Notes: generated by a model not told the origin, from the sequence alone. A stretch of DNA of 64,000 nucleotides from Aphanomyces cochlioides (GCA_019828595.1 JAHQRK010000013.1:372001-436000), one strand, 5' to 3'. Shown: positions 41,999 to 54,383, counted from the first letter of the stretch. Numbers and translations: made by a program.

Positions 41999-42694
41999 AT
42001 GCAAAAAGCTCTGGTCTGGTCAGCCATTGCGACTGCTGCGCTCGCGTCAGAGCCGTACCGTCGATGGGCAGCGCATCAGTCGTGCTTGAACGTGGAGGAA
42101 GGAGCGTACTACTGCGTTGAAACGACCAATCCATGCCGGGACGACAACTTTGGCGACTGTCCCAAGGCTGGCACGTACGCTGCAGCTCGCTGCGATATGT
42201 CCCAACCGAGTTATCACCACACAGGACCATACCAAGGACGCTGCGTCCTCATCCTTGACACGGTTTGCGTCAAGAACGTGACGGCCAATGCGTACGAGTG
42301 CGCATTTCCAGATCCCGTCCACATCGCGTCTGTAGATTCAGGAGACGTCAAGGCAGACCCAGCCCACGTTGCGTCGATGGCTTCAGGGGACGACAACGCG
42401 TCGCTAGTGACCAAGTCGGACGAGATCAAGACTGGAGTGAACACCAGTACTGTGATTGGAGTCATTGGCGTCTTGGCTGTCGTGGTTGTCGCGTTTTTGG
42501 CGTACCAGAAACAGCGAAGCCATCGTGGCCCTGACAGCGCATCGGACGAAATGCTCCGGACACCCGTCGCGCCGTATCCAACGGAGAAAGCCGCGCCAAA
42601 GTACAATCCACGTCAATCGCCCATGCTTGCCAAGCAGGAATCCATGACGCCAACCTTGCTCCGAGACACCAAATCGCGCATTTCAGGCGTGTAA
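41999..42694 (+). CDS. Cys-rich type I membrane protein
   Basis: 231 residues. Signal peptide at 1-17 (MQKALVWSAIATAALAS). The extracellular domain carries eight Cys (about positions 29, 39, 46, 54, 65, 82, 90, 101), likely four disulfides, and NVT and NTS sequons. An acidic Ser/Asp-rich stalk with two similar VDSGD/MASGDD segments follows. One transmembrane helix (about 151-169, TVIGVIGVLAVVVVAFLAY) leads to a ~60-residue Ser/Thr/Pro/Lys tail. The ATG at 41999 gives the signal peptide. It is probably displayed at the cell surface. The ectodomain family is not recognised. Codon use is GC-rich at third positions, like the protease genes. Confidence 0.75.
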   Translation: MQKALVWSAIATAALASEPYRRWAAHQSCLNVEEGAYYCVETTNPCRDDNFGDCPKAGTYAAARCDMSQPSYHHTGPYQGRCVLILDTVCVKNVTANAYECAFPDPVHIASVDSGDVKADPAHVASMASGDDNASLVTKSDEIKTGVNTSTVIGVIGVLAVVVVAFLAYQKQRSHRGPDSASDEMLRTPVAPYPTEKAAPKYNPRQSPMLAKQESMTPTLLRDTKSRISGV

Positions 42695-43174
42695 CCAAGA
42701 CCAAAGCGTGGTTTGATAGTTTGTGTGCTTAATCATGTTTGCAGAGATTTCCTTTGATCCTCAGTGGCGTTCCCGCGATGACATAGAACTCACGCTGGTT
42801 AGCGAAAGCTGCGGATCTGGAGGGGGATCTTGGGGGCAATGCAGTTTCGGTGGTAATTTTATGTCCACCCGACAGAAAGGACAGCGGGGTGGTGAACAAA
42901 GTCCCCTAGCCATACACTCTGCATGGATATTAAAAGTCCAAATCCAACGTTTGATCCCCCTAAATCCCCCCTGCGTCCTCCCCAACGTCCCCCCAGAGTC
43001 CCCACAGAAAGGTTTGTAGATGCAACACGCAGCGAACCAGTTGACAACACACAGCTTACGATAGCAAGGTGGCCTATTCTTCCCCCTGCATCAGGTAAAG
43101 AAAAGCTAAAGTCCATTGAAACGCATGATTGAATGCATTATCCACGGGTTAACTTCGCATGCACCACCTCATAC
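42695..43174. other. Intergenic between convergent genes
   Basis: No gene supported. It contains C-rich runs (around 42955-43005) and A-rich patches. It separates the Cys-rich membrane protein from the subtilisin, which are tail-to-tail. Confidence 0.45.
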
Positions 43175-43191
43175 ATACACACACTTGGCAA

Positions 43192-44622
43192 CTAGTTGAC
43201 TTCGTTGACATCAATGACATCGACGGCCGACGACTTGGTCGTAGACGACGTCGCCTTCAACACGTTGATGCGACCGTAGCCGTAGTCGTTGTTCGGGTAT
43301 GCCTTGTTCGAGACACCACCGCAGTTGGCAGTCGACACGACCAAAGTCGACGTGTCCACAGTCTTTGTCAACAAAGAGTACACCGTGTCGTACGTGGCAC
43401 CAGGCTTGGCAGCCAAGATCAAAGCCACTGCACCAGCCACATGAGGAGTCGCCATCGACGTACCCGAGATCGTGTTGTACGCCGTGTTGCCAGTGTACCA
43501 AGCCGAGCGGACGCTTTGACCAGGAGCAGACACATCAGGCTTGACGCGCTTGTCCTTGGTGGCACCCTTGCTGCTGAAGCTCGCAAGCTTGTCGCTCGAG
43601 TCGGTCGCACCCACACCAATCACGTTCTTGTAGTCACCCGGGGAGGCCACGCTGCCGCACGTTGGACCGGCATTGCCGTTGGCAAACACAGGGATAATGC
43701 CAGCCTTGCGCCAAGCATCCACGTACGATTGGTACCACGAGTCACCTCCCGTCGAGCCACCCCACGAGTTGCTCACGACATTGGGAGCCTTGGCGCAGTT
43801 GGCGTTCTTTCCCGAGGTGTCGGTTGGGCACAAGATCCATTGAGCACAAGCCGTCAATGTGGCTTCTGGACAACTGTTCGTCGTGCATCCACGGCAAGCA
43901 ATCCACTTGGCCTTCGGAGCTACACCGATACCGTTCTGACCGGCAATCGTACCCATGGTGTGGGAGCCGTGGCCATTGCCATCGTAAGGAGTGGCCTTCT
44001 TGGCAGATGGATCGTACCAGCCATAGTCAGAGCGCCAGTTACCCTTGAGAGCTTCGTGCGTGTAGAGGACACCCGTATCAATGTTAGACACCACGATGCC
44101 TTCGCCACGGTTGCCGTTGGCCCACACGGATGGAGCACCGATCTTGGTCACACCCCATTCGTTGGTGGCCGCGATCGAAGACGAGTTGGCAGCAGCTTCG
44201 ACGCTTTCGACCTTCAACACTGGCAAGTGAGCCACGTATGGCAAACGCACGCGAGTGACTTGAGGGAACGCCGCGAGCTCGTCCACTTGGGCTTGCGTCA
44301 CCTTGTTGACGAACAAGACGTTGCCGACTTGGTTGGATTGGAAGGTCAATTCAGGCGCGTTGGTGGCCAAGTGGGACAAGACTTCCTTTTGCGCGTTGAT
44401 GGCGTGGGTTTGCAAGGTGGAGAAGATGTGTCCGATGCGTTCACTGCGTTCGGTGAAGGCTTGGATGGATTCGGTGGCAGCGTTGAGAGGTTGGGAGTTG
44501 CCGCCGAATTCAAGGATAACGTCGACCTTGTCTTGGATGGCCAATTCGCGTTGGAGGGACGAGGCGATCTTGGCGGAGGCGAGGGCAGCCAAAGCAGCGA
44601 GGAAGGCGATGTTGCGGAACAT
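43192..44622 (-). CDS. Secreted subtilisin-like serine protease (S8 family)
   Basis: 476 residues from the Met at 44622, chosen because it starts a clean signal peptide (MFRNIAFLAALAALASA); an upstream in-frame Met would hide it. Residues ~25-135 form an inhibitor-I9-like propeptide (VDVILEFGG...). The peptidase domain follows with the triad Asp182 (VVSNIDTGV), His218 (GNGHGSHTMG) and Ser389 (SGTSMATPHVAG). Asn317 in FANGNAGP is the likely oxyanion residue. Six or more Cys suggest disulfides. The C-terminus is short and Ser/Thr/Val-rich. It is intronless. Expected to be an extracellular endopeptidase, a class abundant in saprolegnialean oomycetes. An almost identical inverted copy lies at 46663-48092. 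Confidence 0.92.
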   Translation of the reverse strand: MFRNIAFLAALAALASAKIASSLQRELAIQDKVDVILEFGGNSQPLNAATESIQAFTERSERIGHIFSTLQTHAINAQKEVLSHLATNAPELTFQSNQVGNVLFVNKVTQAQVDELAAFPQVTRVRLPYVAHLPVLKVESVEAAANSSSIAATNEWGVTKIGAPSVWANGNRGEGIVVSNIDTGVLYTHEALKGNWRSDYGWYDPSAKKATPYDGNGHGSHTMGTIAGQNGIGVAPKAKWIACRGCTTNSCPEATLTACAQWILCPTDTSGKNANCAKAPNVVSNSWGGSTGGDSWYQSYVDAWRKAGIIPVFANGNAGPTCGSVASPGDYKNVIGVGATDSSDKLASFSSKGATKDKRVKPDVSAPGQSVRSAWYTGNTAYNTISGTSMATPHVAGAVALILAAKPGATYDTVYSLLTKTVDTSTLVVSTANCGGVSNKAYPNNDYGYGRINVLKATSSTTKSSAVDVIDVNEVN

Positions 44623-44636
44623 GGCAAATTTGAAAA

Positions 44637-46648
44637 CGAACTGAGGTGTAAATGGCAAGTGGAATTTATCAAGGCCTGGGCAGACTGATTCAGTCTGCTT
44701 GCCGTACTTCTTGAAGTTAACCTTGTGATAAGACGCTGGGAATGCTGCATTCTATGGTGTTGTACTGTATATGGAGCTCTTACTCCAAACAGCGTTGTCG
44801 TGGTAATGTCATCCAGGTGCAAGTTCTCGGATATACAGTATGAATGGTGTAAACATCAGAGGAACTGTGATATTTGATTTTCGAATGAATTACGATAATT
44901 TCTAAATATCATATCAAGTAGGTTTCCCCTTGATGGTGGAGAATGAAGACCTCAAAGTCGCTTTCGTCTTTACAAACATGATGCTTATACTTGCCATCAT
45001 TAAATTAATCTCTCAAGTTGAAACAACATAACGTCAGGATATCAACGTGGTCGTCAAGGTGTTCATGACTCTTTTTCAGGGTCATACAAAACCTATTATA
45101 TTTGATAATTGTTGAAAGATAATATTAATACTGTATAAAATAATATTTCGTGAATTGTGTGGTAATCTGAAATCCGAAGACGCATCCTCTGAGTTCTGCA
45201 GCATACATGGACGTCTGCGTATGCATCTTAACTCCATAAAAGTAGGTGGGACACTCCATATTTGCAGCTCAATCTAGCTCAAGTAATGGAAAAGACAACG
45301 AGTAAGCCCATCGACTATGAGGTGAACCTAAACGAAATGACGATCGCTGCTTGGCGTGGCCGCGCCACAGAACGCCTTCTCTCACATCTGAGTTGGATCC
45401 TTCTACCATAAGCACGTGACACCGTTGAGAGCCAAAGCGTGATTGGTGTTTGCATCTGAGCCTCAACTCAGATCGTCTGGTCGACCAACTTCCAAGCGAC
45501 CAACTGTCCCCCATTGTTCCTCTGAACTTCTTTACTCAACTGTGAAAGCGAGCCCAGATATCAGTGGTCGTCTTGCGTGGGACACATAATGGGCTTCCTA
45601 ACAAGTAGGATGATGTCACCTCGGCGCGAACCATGCCAAAGCGAAAGTGAAATGGCAAATCGCAGCTAGACGAAGTAAGGCAAGCGTTCGATAATTCATT
45701 TCCTTGGACGACAAACAATGAATGAACAATCCATTTTGTTGCGATGGATTGTAGAACTTGTAGCTGGTGGGATGATCATGACAGGCAAAAAGAAGCAGCG
45801 TGGTTTCGATTGCTTCGACATCTGACTCTGCCAACTCAGATCGAGTAGCATTCTTGTGAAATCAATTGTCTTTGTATGCAGAAAACCAACTCATGCTTTA
45901 ACTTTTTCGAATCTTGATGGCGCCTGTCATTGGCATCATGAAGTCTGCTCGCTGTTGCGCTCCCAACTACATTTGATTGACCACGGAGCGGCCATCCAGC
46001 TCAGGAAACTTTGTCAATAAAAGTAAGAATTGCTGGCGATTCTCCACGAAAAACACAAACAATAGACATGGCTGGGCTTTCCACACTTCGTCAGCTTAAC
46101 TATGGTCAGTTGGACAGGCAGCCTTCCCAGATGAATAAGCTGTGTGACGCCGGACATAGATCCATCCACAGAATTCTCGAGAATGACAGGCTTCCACTAA
46201 AGCAAATTACATTTTGAAGGTACGTAGTCCATCAGTGTTTCAAGGTTTGGTTGGGGAGTGTTCGTGGACCTGTCGAGAACTTTGAGGGCAAGAAATTCAC
46301 ATAATGACCACCAGAATGGAAATGATTTCTCTCGTTAATGCACTGAATACGACCTAATTCAATCGGATTCACTGTCAACATCACGAATTTCCCAAGCACT
46401 CTGTTATCCCTGGTTATATAAAGATTTGCATCAAGTTGACAATTTCGCTTCATTGGAGACATTCACGGCAGTTTATGGCCAACTCCCCACGTCGAAATCA
46501 CGCTTGACGGTCTGGGAATAGGTCTGGGCATGGCCTGTCCTAGTGAGCCAGGGACTCACAATTGCACAGTTCCTTGGACTCCTCTGATACCCCCATGCAA
46601 ACCAAATTGTACATTGCACCTTGGCAGAGCCCCCTTCGCCAATGATCA
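44637..46648. other. 2.0-kb spacer between the inverted subtilisin copies
   Basis: No gene supported. Open frames at 45269-45834 minus and 46011-46217 plus have no domains. It contains the separate 5' flanks of both subtilisin copies, which share no obvious similarity beyond about 14 bp before the start codons. Confidence 0.45.
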
Positions 46649-46662
46649 TTTTCAAATTTGCC

Positions 46663-48092
46663 ATGTTCCGCAACATCGCCTTCCTCGCTGCTTTGGCTGC
46701 CCTCGCCTCCGCCAAGATCGCCTCGTCCCTCCAACGCGAATTGGCCATCCAAGACAAGGTCGACGTTATCCTTGAATTCGGCGGCAACTCCCAACCTCTC
46801 AACGCTGCCACCGAATCCATCCAAGCCTTCACCGAACGCAGTGAACGCATCGGACACATCTTCTCCACCTTGCAAACCCACGCCATCAACGCGCAAAAGG
46901 AAGTCTTGTCCCACTTGGCCACCAACGCGCCTGAATTGACCTTCCAATCCAACCAAGTCGGCAACGTCTTGTTCGTCAACAAGGTGACGCAAGCCCAAGT
47001 GGACGAGCTCGCGGCGTTCCCTCAAGTCACTCGCGTGCGTTTGCCATACGTGGCTCACTTGCCAGTGTTGAAGGTCGAAAGCGTCGAAGCTGCTGCCAAC
47101 TCGTCTTCGATCGCGGCCACCAACGAATGGGGTGTGACCAAGATCGGTGCTCCATCCGTGTGGGCCAACGGCAACCGTGGCGAAGGCATCGTGGTGTCTA
47201 ACATTGATACGGGTGTCCTCTACACGCACGAAGCTCTCAAGGGTAACTGGCGCTCTGACTATGGCTGGTACGATCCATCTGCCAAGAAGGCCACTCCTTA
47301 CGATGGCAATGGCCACGGCTCCCACACCATGGGTACGATTGCCGGTCAGAACGGTATCGGTGTAGCTCCGAAGGCCAAGTGGATTGCTTGCCGTGGATGC
47401 ACGACGAACAGTTGTCCAGAAGCCACATTGACGGCTTGTGCTCAATGGATCTTGTGCCCAACCGACACCCGGGAAAGAACGCCAACTGCGCCAAGGCTCC
47501 CAATGTCGTGAGCAACTCGTGGGGTGGCTCGACGGGAGGTGACTCGTGGTACCAATCGTACGTGGATGCTTGGCGCAAGGCTGGCATTATCCCTGTGTTT
47601 GCCAACGGCAATGCCGGTCCAACGTGCGGCAGCGTGGCCTCCCCGGGTGACTACAAGAACGTGATTGGTGTGGGTGCGACCGACTCGAGCGACAAGCTTG
47701 CGAGCTTCAGCAGCAAGGGTGCCACCAAGGACAAGCGCGTCAAGCCTGATGTGTCTGCTCCTGGTCAAAGCGTCCGCTCGGCTTGGTACACTGGCAACAC
47801 GGCGTACAACACGATCTCGGGTACGTCGATGGCGACTCCTCATGTGGCTGGTGCAGTGGCTTTGATCTTGGCTGCCAAGCCTGGTGCCACGTACGACACG
47901 GTGTACTCTTTGTTGACAAAGACTGTGGACACGTCGACTTTGGTCGTGTCGACTGCCAACTGCGGTGGTGTCTCGAACAAGGCATACCCGAACAACGACT
48001 ACGGCTACGGTCGCATCAACGTGTTGAAGGCGACGTCGTCTACGACCAAGTCGTCGGCCGTCGATGTCATTGATGTCAACGAAGTCAACTAA
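46663..48092 (+). pseudogene. Subtilisin-like protease copy with 1-bp frameshift
   Basis: Coding sequence almost identical to 43192-44622 over its full length, 1,430 against 1,431 bp. Near 47468 it reads GACACCCGGGAAA where the intact copy reads GACACCTCGGGAAA. The missing base shifts the frame after about residue 269 and brings a stop at 47509-47511, before the catalytic Ser. The remaining half is open in the other frame to 48092 with SGTSMATPHVAG intact. Asp and His of the triad are kept in the first part. One missing base in an otherwise pristine gene means a very recent lesion or a sequencing/assembly error. Confidence 0.85.
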
Positions 48093-48184
48093 GTTGCCAA
48101 GTGTGTGTATTAAGAGTTGTTTCAGTCTTTAATGGATCAATGCATTGATTCTGTGTTCCAACGAGATGTGAGCAAGATATTAAT

Positions 48185-49434
48185 AGGGGTATTCAAAGTT
48201 GAGGTATTTTTTTGCTTTTGATGCTTTGAAAGCAAAAATTTTTTTGTCTGATGACTTGAAAAGCAGTCATGCTGAAGCAGTTTGTTTGTTGAGGTATTCA
48301 AATTGAATAAATGCTTTTGAATCCCATTAACCGGATTCCAAATAAGTTTTCTTTCGTCCATCCATGCCGCGACAGGGAGTGCGCATGGCCACCTTGAAAG
48401 GCATTAGAACTCTAAATCAAAAACAGCGACATATACGACAATTGCATTAATGAGAAATGACACAGACGTATTTCAACAATACTGGTGTAAGTGGAGAAAC
48501 TCAAGGGTATCAAACAAAGTTGTTGTTTAGAGGAAAACTGCATGAACAGCTCAAATCAACAAATATCCACTTGAGATCATTGGTTTCGGACGATGCAATT
48601 GTCATATCGAGAAAGGGGTGATGAAATGAGATGTTCCAATCATCAAACAAATATGTTCAAAACATAAAAATATCACGAAAAAACACGTATAGAACATATT
48701 TAACCCATTTTCTGCTGGACCAGTGGTTCCCTACTTTTTCGAACGTTTGGTGTCCATTGATATTCGGGGCTCTTCTCCGAACATGACATATGCTTATGGT
48801 AATAGGGGTGTCATTCGATGTGTGCCTTGTTTTGGTCAATATTTCCGATGTATGCATATGCTCCATGTTTGAGAAATACGAGTGACATGGTGAGATGTCA
48901 GTGTCATATATATATTATACAGTACTTTTCCACCCAAGTCGATTGTATATAGAAATAACTGATTTATAGTATAGCACTGTATGCATATAATGAATATCAC
49001 TGCATTTTTTCCCAAACGCATCGTTTTTGGTTTAGAGTTCTATTGAAAATTTGATTAAGTGGCAGGTCTTCCCTTTGTGGCCTTGCCAGTGATGATTTTG
49101 TAGTTCTTTTCGTCTTCAAGGAACTCAAGCACTAAGTGCCATTCCATGTCGGTGACGACACGGCGTCCTGCTACTTGTCCTCTGGTTGTCATGGTGTTTG
49201 CCCGAGCTGAGAGCGCTGTGAGAACGATCGTTTCTGGACGTACGATGCCGATTTGGATTGTGATTGGACGTTAAAATATGCTATTCTGGCTTGATTGAAA
49301 CATGAAGCTCGTGAAGCAAAAGCACCTCGTGAGGTGCTTTGACAATCTCAAAGCTGCTTCAAAGTTTGTTTATAGAATAAAAATATTTGCTTTGAAATTT
49401 GTATGAAGCAATTAAAATTCAACTGAATACCCCT
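48185..49434. mobile_element. Putative non-autonomous element with AGGGGTATTCA ends
   Basis: The left end AGGGGTATTCAAAGTTGA and right end TCAACTGAATACCCCT are imperfect inverted repeats. Next to each is A/T-rich sequence with AAAGCAAA/TTTGCTTT motifs, also inverted. There is no clear target duplication, so the assignment is tentative. It contains one short conserved ORF (49055-49192). Confidence 0.4.
49055..49192 (-). CDS. 45-residue remnant of an element-encoded protein
   Basis: Reads MTTRGQVAGRRVVTDMEWHL and then EDEKNYKIITGKATKGRPAT before TAA. From memory the W-x-x-x-x-E-F-L-x-x-x-x-N-Y-x-x-I-T-G pattern resembles the N-terminus of DNA-binding ORFs in oomycete Harbinger-like elements. 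It is too short to be functional alone. Confidence 0.35.
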   Translation of the reverse strand: MTTRGQVAGRRVVTDMEWHLVLEFLEDEKNYKIITGKATKGRPAT

Positions 49435-50952
49435 AACAGTAACGTTAGAATTTGACTTATTATATTGTGCTTTTGCTGTAAATTTCTATTTTTTGCGTGA
49501 TTTCTCAATTTCAGCACAATGACGCCTTGAACCGGGCCAGAGGGAAAATATGGCGATAAGCTTCTTTAAAGCGGGTCCGTCCTAGCTCTACTGTTACTTA
49601 TCATCAATTTTAAGCATTATTCATCGTTGTGACGAGCAAAATCCAATGCTTTGTCGCTTTTAATCCACTATTTCATCCAGAATTTGTAAAATCGTACATG
49701 TTGAGAAGTTAGTGAGTATTTTGCTCAGTCAAAACAGCCGTATCTTGCGTCACACGCTCCTCGCGGCTTCCTTAAGAGGAGTTTGGATCATCTCGTCTGT
49801 CTGCATGAGCGGACGAACGTGGACAAAGGAGCATGATCGATGATGGTTCAGGGGTGTCTCGACATTGTTGTGTATATTTGACCAATCAAATGAATTATAA
49901 TATATCTTTATCCAATCAGATGCGTGATCGATTGGCGGCGCGATTCGACTGGCGTGATTCGATTGCGCAGGAAGTGGAAATTTGTACCAAATCGACATTA
50001 TTAAATGATGGGGAGTGTTGTATTGAGAGTTCCGATCATTGAGAGGTCGCGGTCTAAAATTAACATGTTTTAAACCGTTTTTTACACCTGCAACTTGGGT
50101 TTTTTCCAGCAGACATGCCGCTCAAGACTGAGCGGTCAGCATCAAGTCGCTCTTGATGACGTTCACGGTAGCGTCGACGGCGAAGGCTTGCAGCTTGTAG
50201 AATGATCGGAACTCTCCGACTCCGCTCATCGGAAGACCTCGCTTCTCTCCGTGTCCTTGCCAAAAGTAACAACAAACAGGACTGGCGGGATAATATCTCC
50301 AAGCTTCTTGAAAAACACAAGGAACTTCAAACGACCAGCCAATCTACCAACAAGAGACAAGAGCGCAATGCAAAACGAGCCTACGAAGATATTGACTGCA
50401 GACTAATCACGGAAAGGGAATACCGACGACGATACTGTTAGCCACGTGTGCGAAACCACCCCCTCTTCACTGTAGGCTAAGGAGGTAACGCGTAAACGTT
50501 CTTCTTCTTCTAGAATTTGACTTGAATTTGGACCTATTGTAGGGGGATGACGCTTCCGAAATTCTGAGAGGAAATTTTCTTTTCGTCTGGAAATTTCAGG
50601 GGTATACCAGAATCCCAACTTGATCGTAAAAGTAGATTTGTCAACTGGCTGACGGTGGTCCTGCTACATAATTGAGGGTGCTCTTCATGGGTGCTGCTGA
50701 CTGTAGGTTAGCCCTCGCCGTCAATAGATGCGTTATACGCATCCATCGTTTACATACTTCGACCTTGAGCCAACGCTTGTACCATTGGTTTGTTCATTGA
50801 CGCAGTCCGCCAGTATATTTTACTGCAGGGGAAATGAAGGCCCAGGGCTGGGAGTGCAAGCTTCACTGTCGCCTTATCATCTTTTAATACTTACTCCACA
50901 GTGCCAGACAAATCCGCAAAGCAGCTGGTGAACCCATTGTACCCTATGCCGT
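49435..50952. other. Intergenic, no supported gene
   Basis: A frame at 50202-50441 plus encodes a highly charged helix (SKLLEKHKELQTTSQS, KRAYEDIDCRLITERE) but has no family resemblance I can name. No other coding evidence. Confidence 0.4.
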
Positions 50953-51229
50953 GGAGCAATTCCTTCATAACAGGAATGACACTCCTGTTTTCCTATTTTA
51001 TTGTGGATATATGAATGAATGAATGGCTGAAACGGGAGATGATTGATAGGAATTTCCTTTGCCGCTAAACTGCTTCGCGCCAATTCCAGTGCTACGGCTC
51101 TGGCGTCGATTCTAATGTCAACGGTGGCGTCCAAGCTGCAGTCGGTACTGGCAAAGGCGCATTCCTTCATAACAGGAATGAATCCACGATAAAACAGGAG
51201 TGTCATCCCTGTTATGAAGGAATTGCTCC
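50953..51229. mobile_element. 277-bp MITE with 39-bp terminal inverted repeats
   Basis: Arms 50953-50991 and 51191-51229, starting GGAGCAATTCCTTCATAACA, match at 38 of 39 positions. They are flanked by direct repeats ATGCCGT (50946-50952 and 51230-51236). A third partial copy of the arm (ATTCCTTCATAACAGGAATG) lies inside near 51163. A 7-8 bp target duplication points to hAT or a related superfamily. Confidence 0.7.
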
Positions 51230-52524
51230 ATGCCGTGATGCATGCTCATGCAGTTTTCAAAATTTATATCAGGGTATTATGATTGGAATTATTATGTTTC
51301 AAAGGTGTATGCAATTAATATTTGGTACTGTCAAAATAAATAAGCAAAATAAAATAATATTATACAGGATATAAGTTTGAAGAGAGAGACGAAAAATGGG
51401 GGACTACAGTGTACTGGGGACTACTGTATTGACATTACTACAGATGTAGTCACAGCTGACCAGATTGTGTGAATCTCACGGTCTTCATCTGTCACATCTT
51501 TCATGGTTATCTTATCTTACCCAAAGGGTTGTTGCAAAACTGCAAACCAAATACTTCGAAGTATTTTTAGCCTTCAACCCAACGTTATCACGCTAAAAAT
51601 AGCGTGTAACGGAATTCTAGTTTGCACGCTACAATAGAATCTCCACAGGATTTGACTTGGCGTATAACTTTTGGCGTGGTCGATACCATATTGTCCGAAT
51701 GGTATAGGAGGCGACTGTTGGGTTTGCATTGAGTGAGTAGCGCACACTAGATTACTGTCCCTATATTGTGTCTCCATGTAACTGAGCCTCGTGCAAAATT
51801 CCTTAAAACTCCCAGAGCAGCTCGCAAGCTATCAAAAATAGGCACTACTTCAATTGAACCCCCGTCAGCATTTTAAACACATTTTATACCGGATAAAATT
51901 ATCCGGATTATACTGGTTGATTGACAGGAATCGACATCAAGCTTGCACATACAACACCACAGAAGAGAACAAAAGATTGTACTGCGTCTTAGTTCTACCT
52001 ACAATTACGTGCTCTGTCTAGATGTTGAGCATTCGCTGTCCTTCGCTTGAGGCTTGTGTTTCTTGAAATCTCAGCATTCCTGTGATGACGGGGCGGCTCG
52101 ATAGTTTTTCCTGCTATCGTGACGTGTGTCGCTGCACAAAGTTTTTCCTGTAAATAAGATTAATATGATCAACGTCAGGACAAAAACGCTTACCGATAGC
52201 AATGTTGGCTTGAACGACGCATTTAGCCATGCGCAGGTGGCCGGCTCATGACTTGGCAACAGACATCCAGGCACTCCGTGGTGAATTGCAAAGTGGTGGC
52301 AAACCACTGACAGGCCCACATTGAATTGAAGTGGTATACAAACATCAAATGTTTTTTATTGTGCTTGGCCGTAGAATGTGCTAGAGTTGCTGAATTGTGA
52401 GAAACGTCTGTGCAGAATGTTTTCCACACTGTGCAAATTGTCCATACGGATATCAATCATCGACAAAGTGTGCAGGATTGTTGAAATACTTCACTCAAAT
52501 CTTGTCAGAACGCCAAAAGCCTAA

Positions 52525-54383
52525 ATGGCGACTACCGCTCAAGACTCTTCGAGAAATGGTTCTTCAGGCACCTCTCCTCATCAAAGCACACGCCCTGGGC
52601 GACCCAAAAGTGGTATTTGGAAACTGTTTGAAAAGCTGGATGACCGGTCAACTTCCAGCCGTCCTGACGTGCAATGCGTTGCTTGCAAGACCATCAAGCG
52701 CAATGCACAGGTTGACCGCCTAATCAAACACATACTTACTTGCAAGAAAGTTTCAGCCTCAATCAAGGCAATTTGGGCCGCAGAAGAGAAAAAACACCAG
52801 CTCAAACGAATAATCAACAAGGACAAACTAGGAGGTCTTACAACTCCAAGAAGGTCTCGTCGTTCCAGTATCCTTGCTGCAAGTTCTTCGCCCCCTGAAC
52901 GACTTGACCAGAACCACTTTGCCCTTGATCTCGCAAACGCTATCCATGGCATGGGACTTCCCTTTCGTACGGTCCAGAGCGAGCACTTCAAATCATTTAT
53001 GCGGCGATATCTTCCTCAATACACCCTACCATCCCGTGACCGCATCGGAAACGACCTCTTAGGTCACGTCTACCTCCTGGAGCGCAAGGAAGTTATCCAG
53101 CATCTCCAGAATGTGCGCTATTTGTCTGTTGTTACCGATGGCTGGACAGATCCAAACAATAATGATGTGATCAACTTTATGGTAGTAAATCAACGGATGC
53201 GCCCCATGTTTTGGTCGTCAGTCAGAACTGGCGATAAACGCCACAGCGCCGAGCGAATGAGCGAGAAGCTCCTTGAAGTCATCAAGGAGATTGAAGATGC
53301 TTGCGGTCCCAACAAAGTATGTGGCATTGTGACAGACAATGCTTCTGTGATGACAAAAGCTTGTCAACTGGTGCGAGCATCCAAAAAGTCTGTGCTTTAC
53401 AACGGCTGTGCAGCGCATGCAGTAAATTTGATCATCGGGAAGCTATTTGACTCCAAGTTCCCTATCAGCATATTCCGCGAAGTCTTGGAAAAGGCAAAAA
53501 GCGTGGCCAAGTTTGTCAGAAAGCGCTCGGCATTGCACGCTCGCTTTCGTGATCACCAAGACCATATAGTGCCAAGAGGAGAGCCCAAGCGAGATCTCAG
53601 TCTCCCAGTTGCAACCCGCTGGTATTCCAGTGAGCGTTGCATTTGGAGCGTTTTTCACAACCGTGCTTCGTTAGAAGCAACTTTCAGCGACTCCGATATC
53701 TTCGATCGCTTTGGTTTGGGAACGGCAAAGACGAAAGAGAAGCTACAGCAAGCTCAAACAATTGTTGAGGACGAATTCTTCTGGTCGCTCGCGAAGCAAG
53801 TTTTAAAATTGATCAGTCCGATTTCCAAGTCCTTGTATGTTTTGGAGAAAGATGGAAGCTGTGGATCTGTCGTTTACGAAGATTTTTGTCCATGATAAGG
53901 AGCCCTGTGTATGGCACTGTCCGAGCTCGAAGTGACATGCAAAATGCTGTGTTGGAAGCGATTTATGCCCGTTGGGATGTTTTTCATACTAACAATATGC
54001 TTGTGGTATTTTTGCTTGACCCTACCAAGTCACTTAAGGAGTTTTTGCCTGAAGATAAACACCGTGCAATTGAAGCTGCGCCTAGGATTGCTGCGTCGAT
54101 TGGTATTGAAGGTGACAACTAAAGAATTTTCTGCACTGAGCTGGAAAAATTTGTGAGCGAAAAGGATCAATGGGAACGTGGTGTTCTGACCAAAAACGCC
54201 GAGATGACTCCAAGCATGTGGTGGATTTCTAAAGACTACACAGAATTGTCACTCTTTGCCCAACGATTGCTTTGCATCCCTACTTCATCGGCGTCCAGTG
54301 AGCGCTCGTGGAGTATACATGGATTCATTCACACCAAGCGTCGAAATAGACTCGATCCCGAATTGATGCGGCTCGCTCATTGA
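52525..54383 (+). pseudogene. hAT transposase (BED finger, DUF659, hAT dimerisation), two lesions
   Basis: The start at 52525 is firm because TAA immediately precedes it in frame. A BED-type zinc finger lies at residues ~50-75 (CVACKTIKRN ... HILTC). Then comes the DUF659/RNase-H-like core: LSVVTDGWTDPNNNDVINF (Asp), CGIVTDNASVMTKACQL (Asp), YNGCAAHAVNLII. A long helical insertion and RWYSSERC follow. Near 53880 a one-base indel in a T run after YEDF moves the reading to the frame 53886-54122, in which TAA at 54120-54122 is a nonsense codon. The same frame then continues to the hAT dimerisation motif (CIPTSSASSERSWSIHGF, KRRNRL), ending 54383. Two small lesions in an otherwise complete gene suggest recent loss of activity. 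Confidence 0.8.

Noticed and set aside
43159..44688. 509-codon plus-strand frame across the subtilisin gene
   Set aside because: Shadow of the protease coding sequence; the same frame reappears opposite the second copy.
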